A DNA stretch of 58,340 nt from JBGQAS01 sp964498605 (GCA_964498605.1 CAZCHK010000008.1:1-58340); one strand, 5' to 3'. Positions 32,435 through 41,398 are shown, numbered from the stretch's first letter. The notes: a model not told the origin generated them from the sequence alone. Made by a program: numbers and translations.

Positions 32435-33010
32435 TCAGATGTTCACTCTTCTGGATTTGTCCATGTGCTGTTTGAGCGGGATGAAGAGCAGCATGCATAT
32501 GAAATAACCAGCCCCAGCATACTGTTTCTGAATGATCAGCAGCATCACAGCGATCGCAAAGCCCAAACTGGCTGCCAGGTTTGATCTACGCAGGAGCAGG
32601 TACAGGATCCCGTCTGTCACGAACCCAGCCAACGCCGCGGAAGGATACAGCCCCAGCAAACACCCGGCAGTCGTTGCCAGTCCTTGCCCCCCCTTAAAAC
32701 TGGCAAAGATGGGGAAATCATGACCCAAAAAAGCCGCCGCACCTGCAGCCATCTGCCAGCCAACTGGAAATCCGAAGGCTTTGGGGAGCAGAACTGCCAC
32801 CAAGCCTTTACCGATATCAATCAGGGCGATGACAACTCCGGCTTTCCAGCCGTAATTCCTCGTTGCGTTCCGGGCTCCCATGTTTCCATCTCCCACCTGG
32901 CGGATATCAATCTGATCGGTCTTTCTGATCACGACGAGCGCAGTGGGGAAAGAACCTAACAGGTAAGAGGCCAGCACAATCAGGAGCGGCAGAACCATAC
33001 CATGTAGCAT
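32435..33010 (-). CDS. plsY: Glycerol-3-phosphate acyltransferase PlsY
   Basis: This polytopic enzyme transfers acyl groups from acyl-phosphate to glycerol 3-phosphate, the first step of phospholipid synthesis. Motifs are SFPTALVV, GDGNMGARNATRNYGW and GHDFPIFASFKGGQGLAT. About five helices; 191 aa from ATG 33010. The open frame to 33046 contains the TATACT -10 box, and CAGGG is directly before ATG 33010; ATG 32998 is an alternative. Divergent from the DUF1295 gene. Confidence 0.93.
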   Translation of the reverse strand: MLHGMVLPLLIVLASYLLGSFPTALVVIRKTDQIDIRQVGDGNMGARNATRNYGWKAGVVIALIDIGKGLVAVLLPKAFGFPVGWQMAAGAAAFLGHDFPIFASFKGGQGLATTAGCLLGLYPSAALAGFVTDGILYLLLRRSNLAASLGFAIAVMLLIIQKQYAGAGYFICMLLFIPLKQHMDKSRRVNI

Positions 33011-33083
33011 CCCTGAGAAATAGTATACCGTTATCTGTTTCCTCATTCAATCCGAATCACCTGTGATAAAATCCGTGCTTGAT

Positions 33084-33950
33084 ATGCCGAAGAACCGAAT
33101 CCTCAGCTTTATGATCATCGCGGTGTGCTATATTCTGGCAGCATTCATCGGCATCACGATCTTCGATCAATTGAACTATTCGCCATGGGTGTCGCTCTTG
33201 ATCGCCGATCTGGCAGCGACCATATTTGTGTGGGTGATCAGCCTGCTGCTCAACAACGCGTCTGTATACGACCCGTATTGGAGCCTGCAACCCCTCCTGA
33301 TCCTGGGTGCGGCGGTCATTCGAAACCCGGAAATCAGGTTGGGGTCGCTGCTCTTGTTCTCATTTATCTTTATTTGGGGGATTCGTTTAACCATCAACTG
33401 GATGCAGACGTTTCCCGGGCTCCACAAACAGGATTGGCGCTATGATTTGATTAAAAAACAGTCAGGTCATTTTTTCGCTCTTGTCAACCTGATGGGAATA
33501 CAGATCATGCCGACGCTGATTGTCCTTGCCTGTGTGCTGCCCGCATACTACTATCTGAAGATGGGTGCTGAATTGATGGCGCTATCCATACTTGGATTCT
33601 CGTTCATTCTGTGCGGAACTCTCCTGGAAACAGTGGCCGACTCACAAATGAGGACTTTTAAAAAAAGGAATCCTGATCGATCGGAATTGATCCGATCAGG
33701 GTTGTGGAAGCACTCACGTCATCCAAATTACCTTGGTGAGATCATGGTCTGGTGGGGCGTGTATTTTGTCATGCTTGTGGTATACCCGTCGTTCTGGTAC
33801 CTGGGAATAGGCGCGGTAATGAACACCTGTCTTTTTATATGGGTGAGCATACCCATGGCAGAAAAGCATCTTGCAACATACAAAAACAACTTTGCCCAGT
33901 ATCAAAAAGAAACCCGGATGCTTCTGCCTATTGCGAAGAGAGCATTGTAG
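33084..33950 (+). CDS. DUF1295 / steroid 5-alpha-reductase-like membrane protein
   Basis: This 288-aa protein has six to seven helices and the C-terminal signature of the ICMT/5-alpha-reductase superfamily: LIRSGLWKHSRHPNYLGEIMVWWGVYF, and EKHLATYKNNFAQYQKETRMLLP. The N-terminal SVYDPYWSLQPL is typical of DUF1295. Members reduce or methylate lipid-like substrates; the substrate here is unknown. The start is ATG 33084, with GTG 33075 in frame. An extended -10 TGATAAAAT ends 11 nt before the ATG, so the leader is very short. Confidence 0.83.
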   Translation: MPKNRILSFMIIAVCYILAAFIGITIFDQLNYSPWVSLLIADLAATIFVWVISLLLNNASVYDPYWSLQPLLILGAAVIRNPEIRLGSLLLFSFIFIWGIRLTINWMQTFPGLHKQDWRYDLIKKQSGHFFALVNLMGIQIMPTLIVLACVLPAYYYLKMGAELMALSILGFSFILCGTLLETVADSQMRTFKKRNPDRSELIRSGLWKHSRHPNYLGEIMVWWGVYFVMLVVYPSFWYLGIGAVMNTCLFIWVSIPMAEKHLATYKNNFAQYQKETRMLLPIAKRAL

Positions 33951-34007
33951 TTTTTTTGCACTCTGCCTGTTAACTTAAAAAGATGCATTGAAAGACAAGC
34001 GTATTTC

Positions 34008-34036
34008 TTGCGCTTCAGGTGCATCTTTGGTATCCT
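34008..34036 (+). promoter_or_regulatory. Promoter of the tRNA-Sec transcript
   Basis: TTGCGC (34008-34013) and TATCCT (34031-34036) are separated by 17 nt. The predicted start at about 34043 is next to the first base of the tRNA. Confidence 0.55.
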
Positions 34037-34043
34037 TGAGATT

Positions 34044-34137
34044 GGGAGTGGGTGAGCCCCGGTGGGCTCCTCGGTCTTCAAAATCGGTGACGGGTCGCTT
34101 GGCGAGCCGTGGTGGGTTCGACTCCCATCCATTCCCG
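34044..34137 (+). tRNA. selC: tRNA-Sec (TCA), selenocysteine tRNA
   Basis: This 94-nt tRNA has the selenocysteine features: an 8-bp acceptor stem (GGGAGTGG with CCATTCCC, one G-T pair), anticodon loop CTTCAAA with anticodon TCA, a long paired variable arm (CGGGTCGCTTGGCGAGCCG region), T-loop TTCGACT and discriminator G. The D-loop CCCCGGTGGGCTC resembles that of E. coli selC. It implies that UGA is read as selenocysteine; selA, selB and selD are not in the window. A protease gene starts 19 nt downstream. Confidence 0.93.
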
Positions 34138-34156
34138 CCTTATCAATGGAGATCAT

Positions 34157-35344
34157 ATGAATTTATCTGTAGTCGAGATGACTGCGCTGGTAGAGCGCGT
34201 TTTTTTAATCAAGGAGACCATCGAAGGAGTCAGCGGTGAACCGCACCTGGTTCATTACAGAGGGACTCTCACGAAACCATCCATCGAAGCGTACGCCGAA
34301 TTGGAAAAGTACCTTGCACCAGCAAAAATAGTTCCCTTATTCCGGGAGCTGAATGGTCAGCACAGCATTTTCCTGGTTCCTGAGAGGAAAAGTCAAAAAC
34401 CAGCTCGCTGGTGGGTGAACATCGTGTTCTTCGTTCTCACTCTGTTTTCGGTGATTTACGCGGGAATAGCCTACTCGTCGCCAGATGGATTCCCCGCGAC
34501 CTGGAAGACTTTCCTGGAGGAACTGCTGGAAGGCGGGATTCCTTTTGCTGTCAGCATGATCGCGATTCTTGGCGCGCATGAGTTCGGCCATTATTTTGCC
34601 GGGAGAAGGCACGGCGTGCAGGTAACACTGCCCTACTTCATCCCGATGCCATTCAGCGCGTTTGGCACCATGGGCGCTTTTATCAATATGCGCGAACAGC
34701 CTCGCAATCGGCGGGACCTGCTGGACATCGCAGTATCTGGACCGTTCGCTGGATTGATCGTATCCATCATAGTTCTCATCATCGGGCTGCACTTATCCAG
34801 CCTGGATACGATTCCCACCGTTTTTCCTCAAGGTTATGGCACGCAGATGGAAGGCAATTCAGTTCTCTACTTGTTTTTGAAGTGGTCGGTTTTCGGCAGA
34901 ATACTGCCTGAACCTGCCACCTTTACTCTGCCGCCATGGATGCATTGGATTCAGTATTTTTTCACGGGGCATCCCGCACCTTTTGGCGCAACGGATGTCA
35001 TACTTTCACCTGTCGCCTGGGCGGGATGGGCGGGACTTTTGGTCACATCCATCAATTTGATCCCGGTGGGACAGCTGGACGGGGGACATCTTTTCTACGT
35101 TCTTTTCGGGGAAAAGACTTCCAGGAAAACCATCCCAGTCATCGTTGGCGTATTGATCCTGATGGGCTTTCTGTGGGAAGGCTGGTGGTTGTGGGCGGTC
35201 ATCCTTCTATTCATCGGTCGGGCGCACGCTCAACCGCGCGACCAGATTACAAAAGTGGATGGGAAGCGGAAAATCGTCGCAGTCGCGGGTCTGGTTGTTT
35301 TCCTGTTGACATTCACCCCGGTTCCTCTGCTGGTATATTATTAA
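34157..35344 (+). CDS. Site-2-type membrane metalloprotease (M50 family, EGY-like)
   Basis: This 395-aa intramembrane zinc protease has HEFGH in a helix (GAHEFGHYFAGRRHG) and the third ligand in NLIPVGQLDGGH. There are about seven or eight helices, an N-terminal soluble part of about 85 residues and an insertion between the two metal motifs (FPQGYGTQMEGNS...). The overall plan is like plant/cyanobacterial EGY proteases. The ATG at 34157 follows GGAG. It probably shares a transcript with selC. Substrates unknown; the family often cleaves anti-sigma factors. Confidence 0.9.
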   Translation: MNLSVVEMTALVERVFLIKETIEGVSGEPHLVHYRGTLTKPSIEAYAELEKYLAPAKIVPLFRELNGQHSIFLVPERKSQKPARWWVNIVFFVLTLFSVIYAGIAYSSPDGFPATWKTFLEELLEGGIPFAVSMIAILGAHEFGHYFAGRRHGVQVTLPYFIPMPFSAFGTMGAFINMREQPRNRRDLLDIAVSGPFAGLIVSIIVLIIGLHLSSLDTIPTVFPQGYGTQMEGNSVLYLFLKWSVFGRILPEPATFTLPPWMHWIQYFFTGHPAPFGATDVILSPVAWAGWAGLLVTSINLIPVGQLDGGHLFYVLFGEKTSRKTIPVIVGVLILMGFLWEGWWLWAVILLFIGRAHAQPRDQITKVDGKRKIVAVAGLVVFLLTFTPVPLLVYY

Positions 35345-35356
35345 TTTCAGCCAGTT

Positions 35357-36271
35357 TTATCTTTTAATTTGGAACACATCCAGATCATGCGCTAAAACTG
35401 AATCGGGGAAGATTTCCAACGCTTCGGCGATGATGTCTTTGTCTCGATATCGTCTTGACACGTGCGTGATGAACAATTTTTTAACCCCGGCATCCCGCGC
35501 CAACCTGGCCGCATCTTTCACAGTTAAATGCGAGAACTGCGCCGCCATTTCAGATTCTTCCTGAAGGTATGTGCCCTCGATGATCAGAGCGTCCGCTTCA
35601 CGGCAAATTTCTACCAGGTTGGCTGTCTGTCCCGTGTCCCCAACAACGACAACTTTTGTGCCCGGGACTGGTTCTCCCAGAACCTGCTCCGGATTGATGA
35701 TTGTTCCATCAGGTAATTTTATGGACTCGCCTTGTACCAGTTCGCGCCGGAGCGGTCCAGATGGCACTCCAAGAGCCTCCGCTTTTTCGGGAAGAAATGG
35801 GGTGTGGCTGGCTTCTTCGAAAAGGAAACCAAAACAGTCAGGCCCGCGGTGTTTCACGGGGAACGCGGATATCATCAGGTCCCGCTCTTGTATGAATGGT
35901 CCTTCTTTGATGGGTACCAGGTGAACAGGCATTCCAGGAGTTATTCCGCGAAGAACGACACCGAATAGCAGGTCGTGTATCCGATCAAGGGCAGCTTTCC
36001 CCCCGTAGATTTCCAGGTTGTCTATAGCTTCCCAGCGCATGTAAGTCGACAGTAACCCGGCCAATCCAAGTATGTGATCCAGATGACCGTGCGTTATCAG
36101 GATGCGGTTCAGGCGTTTGAACCCGATCCCGGATTGCAGGATCTGACGCTGAGTGCCTTCACCACAATCCACAAGAAAACGGTGCTCGTCATGTTTTATC
36201 ATCAAAGCCGGTAAATTGCGCCGGGCTGATGGGGCGGACGCGGATGTTCCTAAAAAAACGATCTCAAACAA
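35357..36271 (-). CDS. rnz: Ribonuclease Z (tRNA 3' endonuclease)
   Basis: This 304-aa metallo-beta-lactamase-fold enzyme removes 3' trailers from tRNA precursors. That fits a genome in which most tRNAs seen here lack encoded CCA. Motifs are FLGTSASAPS, the zinc site THGHLDH at about residues 59-65, KHRGPDCFGF, VVVGDTGQT and HLTVKDAARLA, with ITHVSRRY near the end. The TTG start at 36271 follows AGAAAGG by 7 nt. Confidence 0.93.
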   Translation of the reverse strand: MFEIVFLGTSASAPSARRNLPALMIKHDEHRFLVDCGEGTQRQILQSGIGFKRLNRILITHGHLDHILGLAGLLSTYMRWEAIDNLEIYGGKAALDRIHDLLFGVVLRGITPGMPVHLVPIKEGPFIQERDLMISAFPVKHRGPDCFGFLFEEASHTPFLPEKAEALGVPSGPLRRELVQGESIKLPDGTIINPEQVLGEPVPGTKVVVVGDTGQTANLVEICREADALIIEGTYLQEESEMAAQFSHLTVKDAARLARDAGVKKLFITHVSRRYRDKDIIAEALEIFPDSVLAHDLDVFQIKR

Positions 36272-36330
36272 TTGGCAGCCTTTCTGAAGGATGTAATTGT
36301 ACCCGATATAGCCATTTTGTATTTACTTTG

Positions 36331-36336
36331 TATAAT
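36331..36336 (+). promoter_or_regulatory. -10 box upstream of the adenosine-specific kinase-like gene
   Basis: TATAAT lies 60 nt upstream of the start codon at 36396. A second, weaker TACAAT is at 36371. No clear -35 was found. Confidence 0.35.
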
Positions 36337-36395
36337 AGGGTAGGAATACTTCTTGCGCATTGCAGAGGTGTACAATTACTCGCTGCGAGGGACTG

Positions 36396-36881
36396 ATGGA
36401 AATAGCTGAGATACCTGTAGAAAAACCGGAAGAGATTAATTTCATACTTGGACAAGCTCATTTTATCAAAACCGTTGAAGATATGCATGAAACTCTGGTC
36501 AATGCGGTCCCTGGGATAAAATTCGGCCTGGCTTTTTGCGAGGCCTCCGGGAAATGTTTGATCCGGTTTAGCGGCACGGACGGGCAGATGGTCGACCTGG
36601 CTGTAAAGAATGCCCAATCAATTGGCGCCGGGCATTCATTTGTAATTTTTCTCGCGGAAGGCTATTATCCGATTAATGTCCTGAATGCGATCAAAGTCTT
36701 GCCGGAGGTTTGCCGGATCTACTGCGCGACCGCAAACCCCACCCAAGTTCTGGTGGCTGAAACATCACAGGGCAGGGGAATCATCGGGGTGATAGATGGT
36801 CAGCAGCCAACAGGCGTCGAAGATGAAGTTGAAAAAACATGGCGGAAAGAATTCTTACGGAAGATTGGCTACAAGGCGTAG
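36396..36881 (+). CDS. Adenosine-specific kinase-like protein (DUF355 family)
   Basis: This 161-aa protein matches the small family described as adenosine-specific kinase (PF04008): IPVEKPEEINFILGQAHFIKTVEDMHE, KFGLAFCEASGKCLIRFSGTD, GAGHSFVIFLAEGYYPINVLNAIK, IYCATANPTQVLVAE. This family is usual in thermophiles and archaea and has been reported structurally. ATG 36396 follows AGGGAC. Its in vivo role is not established. Confidence 0.85.
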   Translation: MEIAEIPVEKPEEINFILGQAHFIKTVEDMHETLVNAVPGIKFGLAFCEASGKCLIRFSGTDGQMVDLAVKNAQSIGAGHSFVIFLAEGYYPINVLNAIKVLPEVCRIYCATANPTQVLVAETSQGRGIIGVIDGQQPTGVEDEVEKTWRKEFLRKIGYKA

Positions 36882-36893
36882 ATGGGAGAGAAG

Positions 36894-37817
36894 ATGAAAA
36901 TAACCACATTGGCATTAGTTCTTGCACTATTTCTGGCAGGCTGCACGTTATCGGGAGTCCCCGAGGAGGTCCAGGTTCAGACAAGGGTTGCTCAGATACT
37001 GACAACTTTTCCCACTCCTTCCTTCATGGCTGAGGCGGCAACCAACACGGTCAAAGCATCCACTCCAACGCAGGCTCCTCCTACCGCAGAACCTGCTGAA
37101 GCTACAGCGACTCTTGATGGTACCGAGATTGCCCTCACGCAGGAACTCGCCACACAAGGTGGTGAGGTGACCGCTGAAGCCACGGTCAACGCGACAGCGA
37201 CCGCGACAGATGAGTTTGCTGCCGGGGATATCCGCTTGTCATTGGGAGCGCCCACCTGGCTTGATCCAATGGACAGCAATAAATACTATTCTCCAACTCC
37301 CGATCTGGACACAGAGATATCTTTTCTGAATGGCCAGATGCAGTTGAAAGCGGTCAGCTCGCGTTACGGATGGCGCCTGGCATCTATAGATCCAATCGAA
37401 GATTTTTACCTTGAAATGACCGGAATTTTTGAATCGTGCAGCGGACTGGATAGCTACGGCTTGATCTTCAGGGTTCCAGTGCTGCTGGAAGCTGATCGGG
37501 GATACCTGTTGGGGATCACGTGCGATGGCAGCTATTATCTGAAGATTTGGGATGGGAAAACAGCTCCCAACGGTGAGATGACAACGATCATCGCGCATAA
37601 ATTCAATGGCAATATCTCTCAAGGGTCCGGACAACCGAACAGGCTTGGGGTGCGATTTGTCGGATCCAACATCCGGATTTATATTAATGGTGCAATGATC
37701 CACGAAATCGCGGACACCACCTGGGCGCAAGGTTATTTTGGCGTGTTCATCAATCAGGAGGTGACAAGCAACATGGTGGTCAATATTGAAGAACTGGCTT
37801 ACTGGACAATCAAATAA
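36894..37817 (+). CDS. Lipoprotein with C-terminal LamG/concanavalin-like domain
   Basis: This 307-aa lipoprotein has signal peptide and lipobox LAGC (Cys17). A Thr/Ala/Pro/Glu-rich low-complexity stretch runs to about residue 105, and a beta-rich domain of the LamG/concanavalin type follows (GYLLGITCDGSYYLKIWDGK, NRLGVRFVGSNIRIYINGAMIHEI, AQGYFGVFINQ). It probably binds a carbohydrate or surface polymer at the cell envelope; the ligand is unknown. ATG 36894 follows GGGAGAG; ATG 36882 lacks a ribosome binding site. Confidence 0.78.
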   Translation: MKITTLALVLALFLAGCTLSGVPEEVQVQTRVAQILTTFPTPSFMAEAATNTVKASTPTQAPPTAEPAEATATLDGTEIALTQELATQGGEVTAEATVNATATATDEFAAGDIRLSLGAPTWLDPMDSNKYYSPTPDLDTEISFLNGQMQLKAVSSRYGWRLASIDPIEDFYLEMTGIFESCSGLDSYGLIFRVPVLLEADRGYLLGITCDGSYYLKIWDGKTAPNGEMTTIIAHKFNGNISQGSGQPNRLGVRFVGSNIRIYINGAMIHEIADTTWAQGYFGVFINQEVTSNMVVNIEELAYWTIK

Positions 37818-37825
37818 AACTTGGC

Positions 37826-37850
37826 TCCTCCCGCTTTCTACGCGGGAGGA
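37826..37850 (+). terminator. Possible terminator/hairpin
   Basis: Stem TCCTCCCGC (37826-37834) pairs with GCGGGAGGA (37842-37850), but only TTTCG follows, so termination would be weak. It lies directly before the methyltransferase start. Confidence 0.45.
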
Positions 37851-37862
37851 TTTCGTAATCAG

Positions 37863-38696
37863 ATGAACAAGATATTTTTTGGAGAAAACCTTGAAATATT
37901 GAGGACGATGCCGGATGGATGCATCGATCTGGTTTACATCGATCCACCTTTCAACACGGGGAAGATACAGAACCACAGGACGATTTCGACAAAAGCTTCA
38001 AGACAAGGAGATCGTAGTGGATATCAGGGCAAGCGCTATTTGACGACGATCCTGACCGAAAAACAATACGCGGATCAATTTGATGATTATCTGGCGTTTC
38101 TTGAACCTCGCATCGTGGAAGCCCATCGTTTGTTGAAAGGGAATGGGAGCCTGTATTTTCATATTGATTATCGAGAGGTTCATTATTGCAAGGTGCTCTT
38201 GGATGCGGTTTTCGGCAGGAAGAGCTTTGTTAACGAAATAATTTGGGCTTACGATTACGGTGGACGGACCCGCAAGAAATGGCCTCCCAAGCATGACAAC
38301 ATCCTGTATTACGTGAAGGATCCCTGCAATTACACTTTTAACTATGAGGATATCCAACGCATCCCCTACATGGCTCCTGGACTGGTTGGCCCTGAGAAAG
38401 CTGCCAGGGGGAAGATTCCCACCGATACCTGGTGGCACACGATCGTTCCCACCAATGGTAAGGAAAAGACCGGTTACCCGACACAAAAGCCGTTGGGAAT
38501 ATTGAGAAGGATCGTTCGGGCAAGCTCCAACCCGGGTGGGACAGTGATGGATTTTTTTGCGGGTAGCGGAACCGTTGGAGAGGCGTGCTTGGAATTGAAA
38601 AGAAATTTTATCCTGATCGATCAAAATCCTCAGGCAATTGAAAGCATGAAGATACGTTTCGCGAACGCTACTGGGATTGAATGGATCGGGTGTTGA
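37863..38696 (+). CDS. Orphan DNA methyltransferase (N4-cytosine/N6-adenine, beta-class order)
   Basis: This 277-aa protein has catalytic motif IV DPPF at residues 27-30 (YIDPPFNTGK) and the SAM-binding motif FFAGSGT near residue 231. This order is that of beta-class amino-methyltransferases. KEKTGYPTQKP is a family hallmark. No restriction endonuclease or specificity gene is near, so it is an orphan methyltransferase, perhaps epigenetic. The recognition sequence cannot be read. Start ATG 37863 is the first Met before the conserved KIFFGENLEIL. Confidence 0.9.
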   Translation: MNKIFFGENLEILRTMPDGCIDLVYIDPPFNTGKIQNHRTISTKASRQGDRSGYQGKRYLTTILTEKQYADQFDDYLAFLEPRIVEAHRLLKGNGSLYFHIDYREVHYCKVLLDAVFGRKSFVNEIIWAYDYGGRTRKKWPPKHDNILYYVKDPCNYTFNYEDIQRIPYMAPGLVGPEKAARGKIPTDTWWHTIVPTNGKEKTGYPTQKPLGILRRIVRASSNPGGTVMDFFAGSGTVGEACLELKRNFILIDQNPQAIESMKIRFANATGIEWIGC

Positions 38697-38735
38697 AGAA
38701 ATCCTTTTGAGCAGTGAGTTGACCGGGAGGGAATC

Positions 38736-40634
38736 ATGAAAAAACAGCACAAATTGTCGGATAAACTGAGATATCACTTTGATAATCTGTTTTCGAAAGG
38801 CACAGCCGCCCTGATCTTTACATTGTTCCTGGCCTCTCTGTTTGTGATCCTGACCGCGGCAGTCATCGTGACCATCGGGAACATGCACATGGATGATGAA
38901 AGCGAGATCACTTTTAGCGAAGCGTTTTGGCGAAGTCTGCTCAGGACGCTTGACCCGGGAACCATGGGAGCCGATACCGGCAGGGGTTTCCGCCTGGTGA
39001 TGTTTTTTTTGCCCACGCTGGGAGGGATTTTTATCATCAGCACCCTGATCGGCGTTTTATCATCAGGTATCGAAGGCAAGCTGCATGAGCTCCGCAAGGG
39101 GCGCTCGAAGGTAATTGAAGATGATCATTACGTGATTTTGGGATGGTCCGAACAGGTCTTTACGATCATTTCTGAATTAAAGATCGCCAACGAGAGCAAC
39201 CAGCATTCTGCTATCGTGATCCTTGCCAATGAAGACAAGGTGATGATGGAGGACACCATCCGGGACAAAGTCAAAACCTCGAAAAAAATGAAAGTGGTAT
39301 GCCGAAGCGGCAATCCCACCGAATTATCCGATCTTGATATCGCCTCGATCGAAAATTCTAAAGCGATCATTGTTCTTTCACCGAACAGTGAAAACCCTGA
39401 TTCTGAAGTACTGAAAATCGTCATGGCAATTCTGCGCAACGCCGATCATCGGAATGATGAATTCCATGTGGTTGCTGAACTGCGCGATGAGAAAAACATG
39501 GAGGCAGCCAGGTTGATTGGCAAAGGGCAGGTGGAGTGGGTGCTTGTTGGGGATTTCATAGCCAGGATCATCGCACAGACCTGTCACCAATCTGGATTGT
39601 CGACAGTGTATACGGAGCTGCTCGATTTTGGAGGCGATGAAATGTACTTGTTCGAGCATGCTTCCATCCATGGGAAGACGTTTGGTGAAATGATCAACAT
39701 GTTCGAGAAAAACGCGGTTCTGGGGTACTCTCCGAAAGGAGGGGAGGCGATTCTCAATCCTCCACTGAATACTGTTCTCAATCAGGGCGACCAGCTGGTC
39801 CTCATCGCAGAGGATGATTCCAAGATCTTTCTAAACGGTACACCACGGATTCAGGATGAAGTGATGCAATTAAGAAAGAAAGAGAAACGCGTAGCAGAGG
39901 ACACCTTGATTCTTGGCTGGAACTGGCGGGCTGCCAGGATACTTCGCGAGCTTGATCATTATGTTCCTCCCAATTCCAACACTCTGGTGATGGCAAACAT
40001 TGAAAACTTTGAGAACAATGCAAAAAAATGTTGTCCTGAAGTAAAAAATCAACGCATAAAATTTTTAAAGGGGGACACGACGGACAGGCAGACGCTAAAC
40101 AACTTAAACATCGGGAAGTGTGACCATATCATCATCCTTGCATACTGTGACAATATGTCCGTGCAGCAGGCGGATTCATTGACGATGATCACCCTGTTGC
40201 ACCTGCGCGATATCGTGGATCATTCTGAATGTAAATGCACGATCGTCAGTGAGATGCTGGACATCCGCAACAGGAACCTGGCGGAGGTTACCAAAGCGGA
40301 TGATTTCATCGTCAGCGACAGGCTTGTGAGCCTCCTGATGACCCAGATCGCTGAAACAAAGAAACTGAGCGAAATGTTCACGGACATATTTAATGCTGAA
40401 GGCTCAGAAATTTACCTGAAGCCAATTGGCAATTATGTTAAGCTGGGAGTGCCCGTAAATTTCTACACTCTGGTCGAATCCGCGAAAATGGTCAATGAGC
40501 TTGCCATAGGCTATCGCATCAACGATCAAGCGCACGACCCCGATCAATTCTATGGTATCAAGTTGAACCCATTCAAATCCAGCGAGATTTCCTATTGTGA
40601 AGAAGACAAGCTCATCGTCGTTGCGGAGGACTGA
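38736..40634 (+). CDS. CASTOR/POLLUX-type ion channel with RCK/TrkA-N domains
   Basis: This 632-aa protein is a bacterial relative of the plant ion channels CASTOR and POLLUX. There are two membrane helices (about residues 22-46 and 88-110) around a re-entrant pore region (EAFWRSLLRTLDPGTMGAD). Two tandem TrkA-N/RCK regions follow (HYVILGWSEQVFTII at about 130 and DTLILGWNWRAARIL at about 389). The plant channels conduct cations; the ion here is unknown. The stop overlaps the phosphorylase start (TGATG), so the two are coupled. Ribosome binding site GGGAGGG. Confidence 0.85.
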   Translation: MKKQHKLSDKLRYHFDNLFSKGTAALIFTLFLASLFVILTAAVIVTIGNMHMDDESEITFSEAFWRSLLRTLDPGTMGADTGRGFRLVMFFLPTLGGIFIISTLIGVLSSGIEGKLHELRKGRSKVIEDDHYVILGWSEQVFTIISELKIANESNQHSAIVILANEDKVMMEDTIRDKVKTSKKMKVVCRSGNPTELSDLDIASIENSKAIIVLSPNSENPDSEVLKIVMAILRNADHRNDEFHVVAELRDEKNMEAARLIGKGQVEWVLVGDFIARIIAQTCHQSGLSTVYTELLDFGGDEMYLFEHASIHGKTFGEMINMFEKNAVLGYSPKGGEAILNPPLNTVLNQGDQLVLIAEDDSKIFLNGTPRIQDEVMQLRKKEKRVAEDTLILGWNWRAARILRELDHYVPPNSNTLVMANIENFENNAKKCCPEVKNQRIKFLKGDTTDRQTLNNLNIGKCDHIIILAYCDNMSVQQADSLTMITLLHLRDIVDHSECKCTIVSEMLDIRNRNLAEVTKADDFIVSDRLVSLLMTQIAETKKLSEMFTDIFNAEGSEIYLKPIGNYVKLGVPVNFYTLVESAKMVNELAIGYRINDQAHDPDQFYGIKLNPFKSSEISYCEEDKLIVVAED

Positions 40635-41398
40635 TGCAAGTCAAACCCCCGATCCTTGAATTTGATCCGGATCGAAACGCGATCATCAATCCTCACGCGT
40701 ACGGTATGGAGAAACCTCTACCGCGGAAAGGGATCCTGTGTTTTTTCAATGACGTGATTCATGCGCTGCGCAGAAGGATGAGACTGGTGAGGATCGGCCA
40801 GTTTCGATCTGAAATAGGCTTCAACCCCGTTTATTCCTTCGAGAATGAAGGACAAACTTTTTTTCTTTTACACCCGGGGGTTGGAGCGCCTTTGGCGGCA
40901 GGCTTTCTGGAAGAGATCATCGCTTGCGGTGCCAGGAACGTGATGGTTTGCGGAGGCTGTGGGGTTCTGGTTCCCGAAATTGCCGCGGGTCATTTCATGA
41001 TCATCGAATCAGCAGTGCGCGACGAAGGAACTTCTTACCACTATTTGCCACCTGCGCGGGAAGCCAGGCCATCCGCAAAAGCGGTCAATGCGCTGGTGAG
41101 AACACTCAGCAGCCAGAAGATACCATTTTTGAAAGTTAAATCGTGGACCACGGATGGTTTTTTCCGGGAAACGAAAGCCTTGAGAAAATCACGCGTTGAA
41201 GAAGGTTGCGCGATTGTGGAAATGGAGGCGGCTGCACTGTTCGCGGTCGCACAGTATCGGCGCATCGCGTTGGGAGAAGTCGTTTACGGGGGAGATCTGG
41301 TGTTACCTGAAGGGTGGGACAACCGCGGCTGGAACAAACGAGGCCATGACCGTGAAAATCTATTCTGGATCGCGGTTCAAGCTTGTGGTTGGTTATAG
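40634..41398 (+). CDS. Nucleoside phosphorylase family protein (PNP_UDP_1)
   Basis: This 254-aa protein has the purine/uridine phosphorylase fold: HPGVGAPLAAGFLEEIIACGARNVMVCGGCGVL, the switch region SAVRDEGTSYHYLPP and the base/ribose site CAIVEMEAAALFAVAQ. It should cleave or bind nucleosides; the substrate is unknown. It overlaps the channel stop codon. Its 3' end overlaps lipA (opposite strand) by 22 nt. Confidence 0.87.
   Translation: MQVKPPILEFDPDRNAIINPHAYGMEKPLPRKGILCFFNDVIHALRRRMRLVRIGQFRSEIGFNPVYSFENEGQTFFLLHPGVGAPLAAGFLEEIIACGARNVMVCGGCGVLVPEIAAGHFMIIESAVRDEGTSYHYLPPAREARPSAKAVNALVRTLSSQKIPFLKVKSWTTDGFFRETKALRKSRVEEGCAIVEMEAAALFAVAQYRRIALGEVVYGGDLVLPEGWDNRGWNKRGHDRENLFWIAVQACGWL

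Noticed and set aside
34044..35344. Possible selenoprotein gene in the window
   Set aside because: I looked for genes ending in TGA with coding sequence continuing in frame and found none that restores a known domain; the Sec proteins must be elsewhere.
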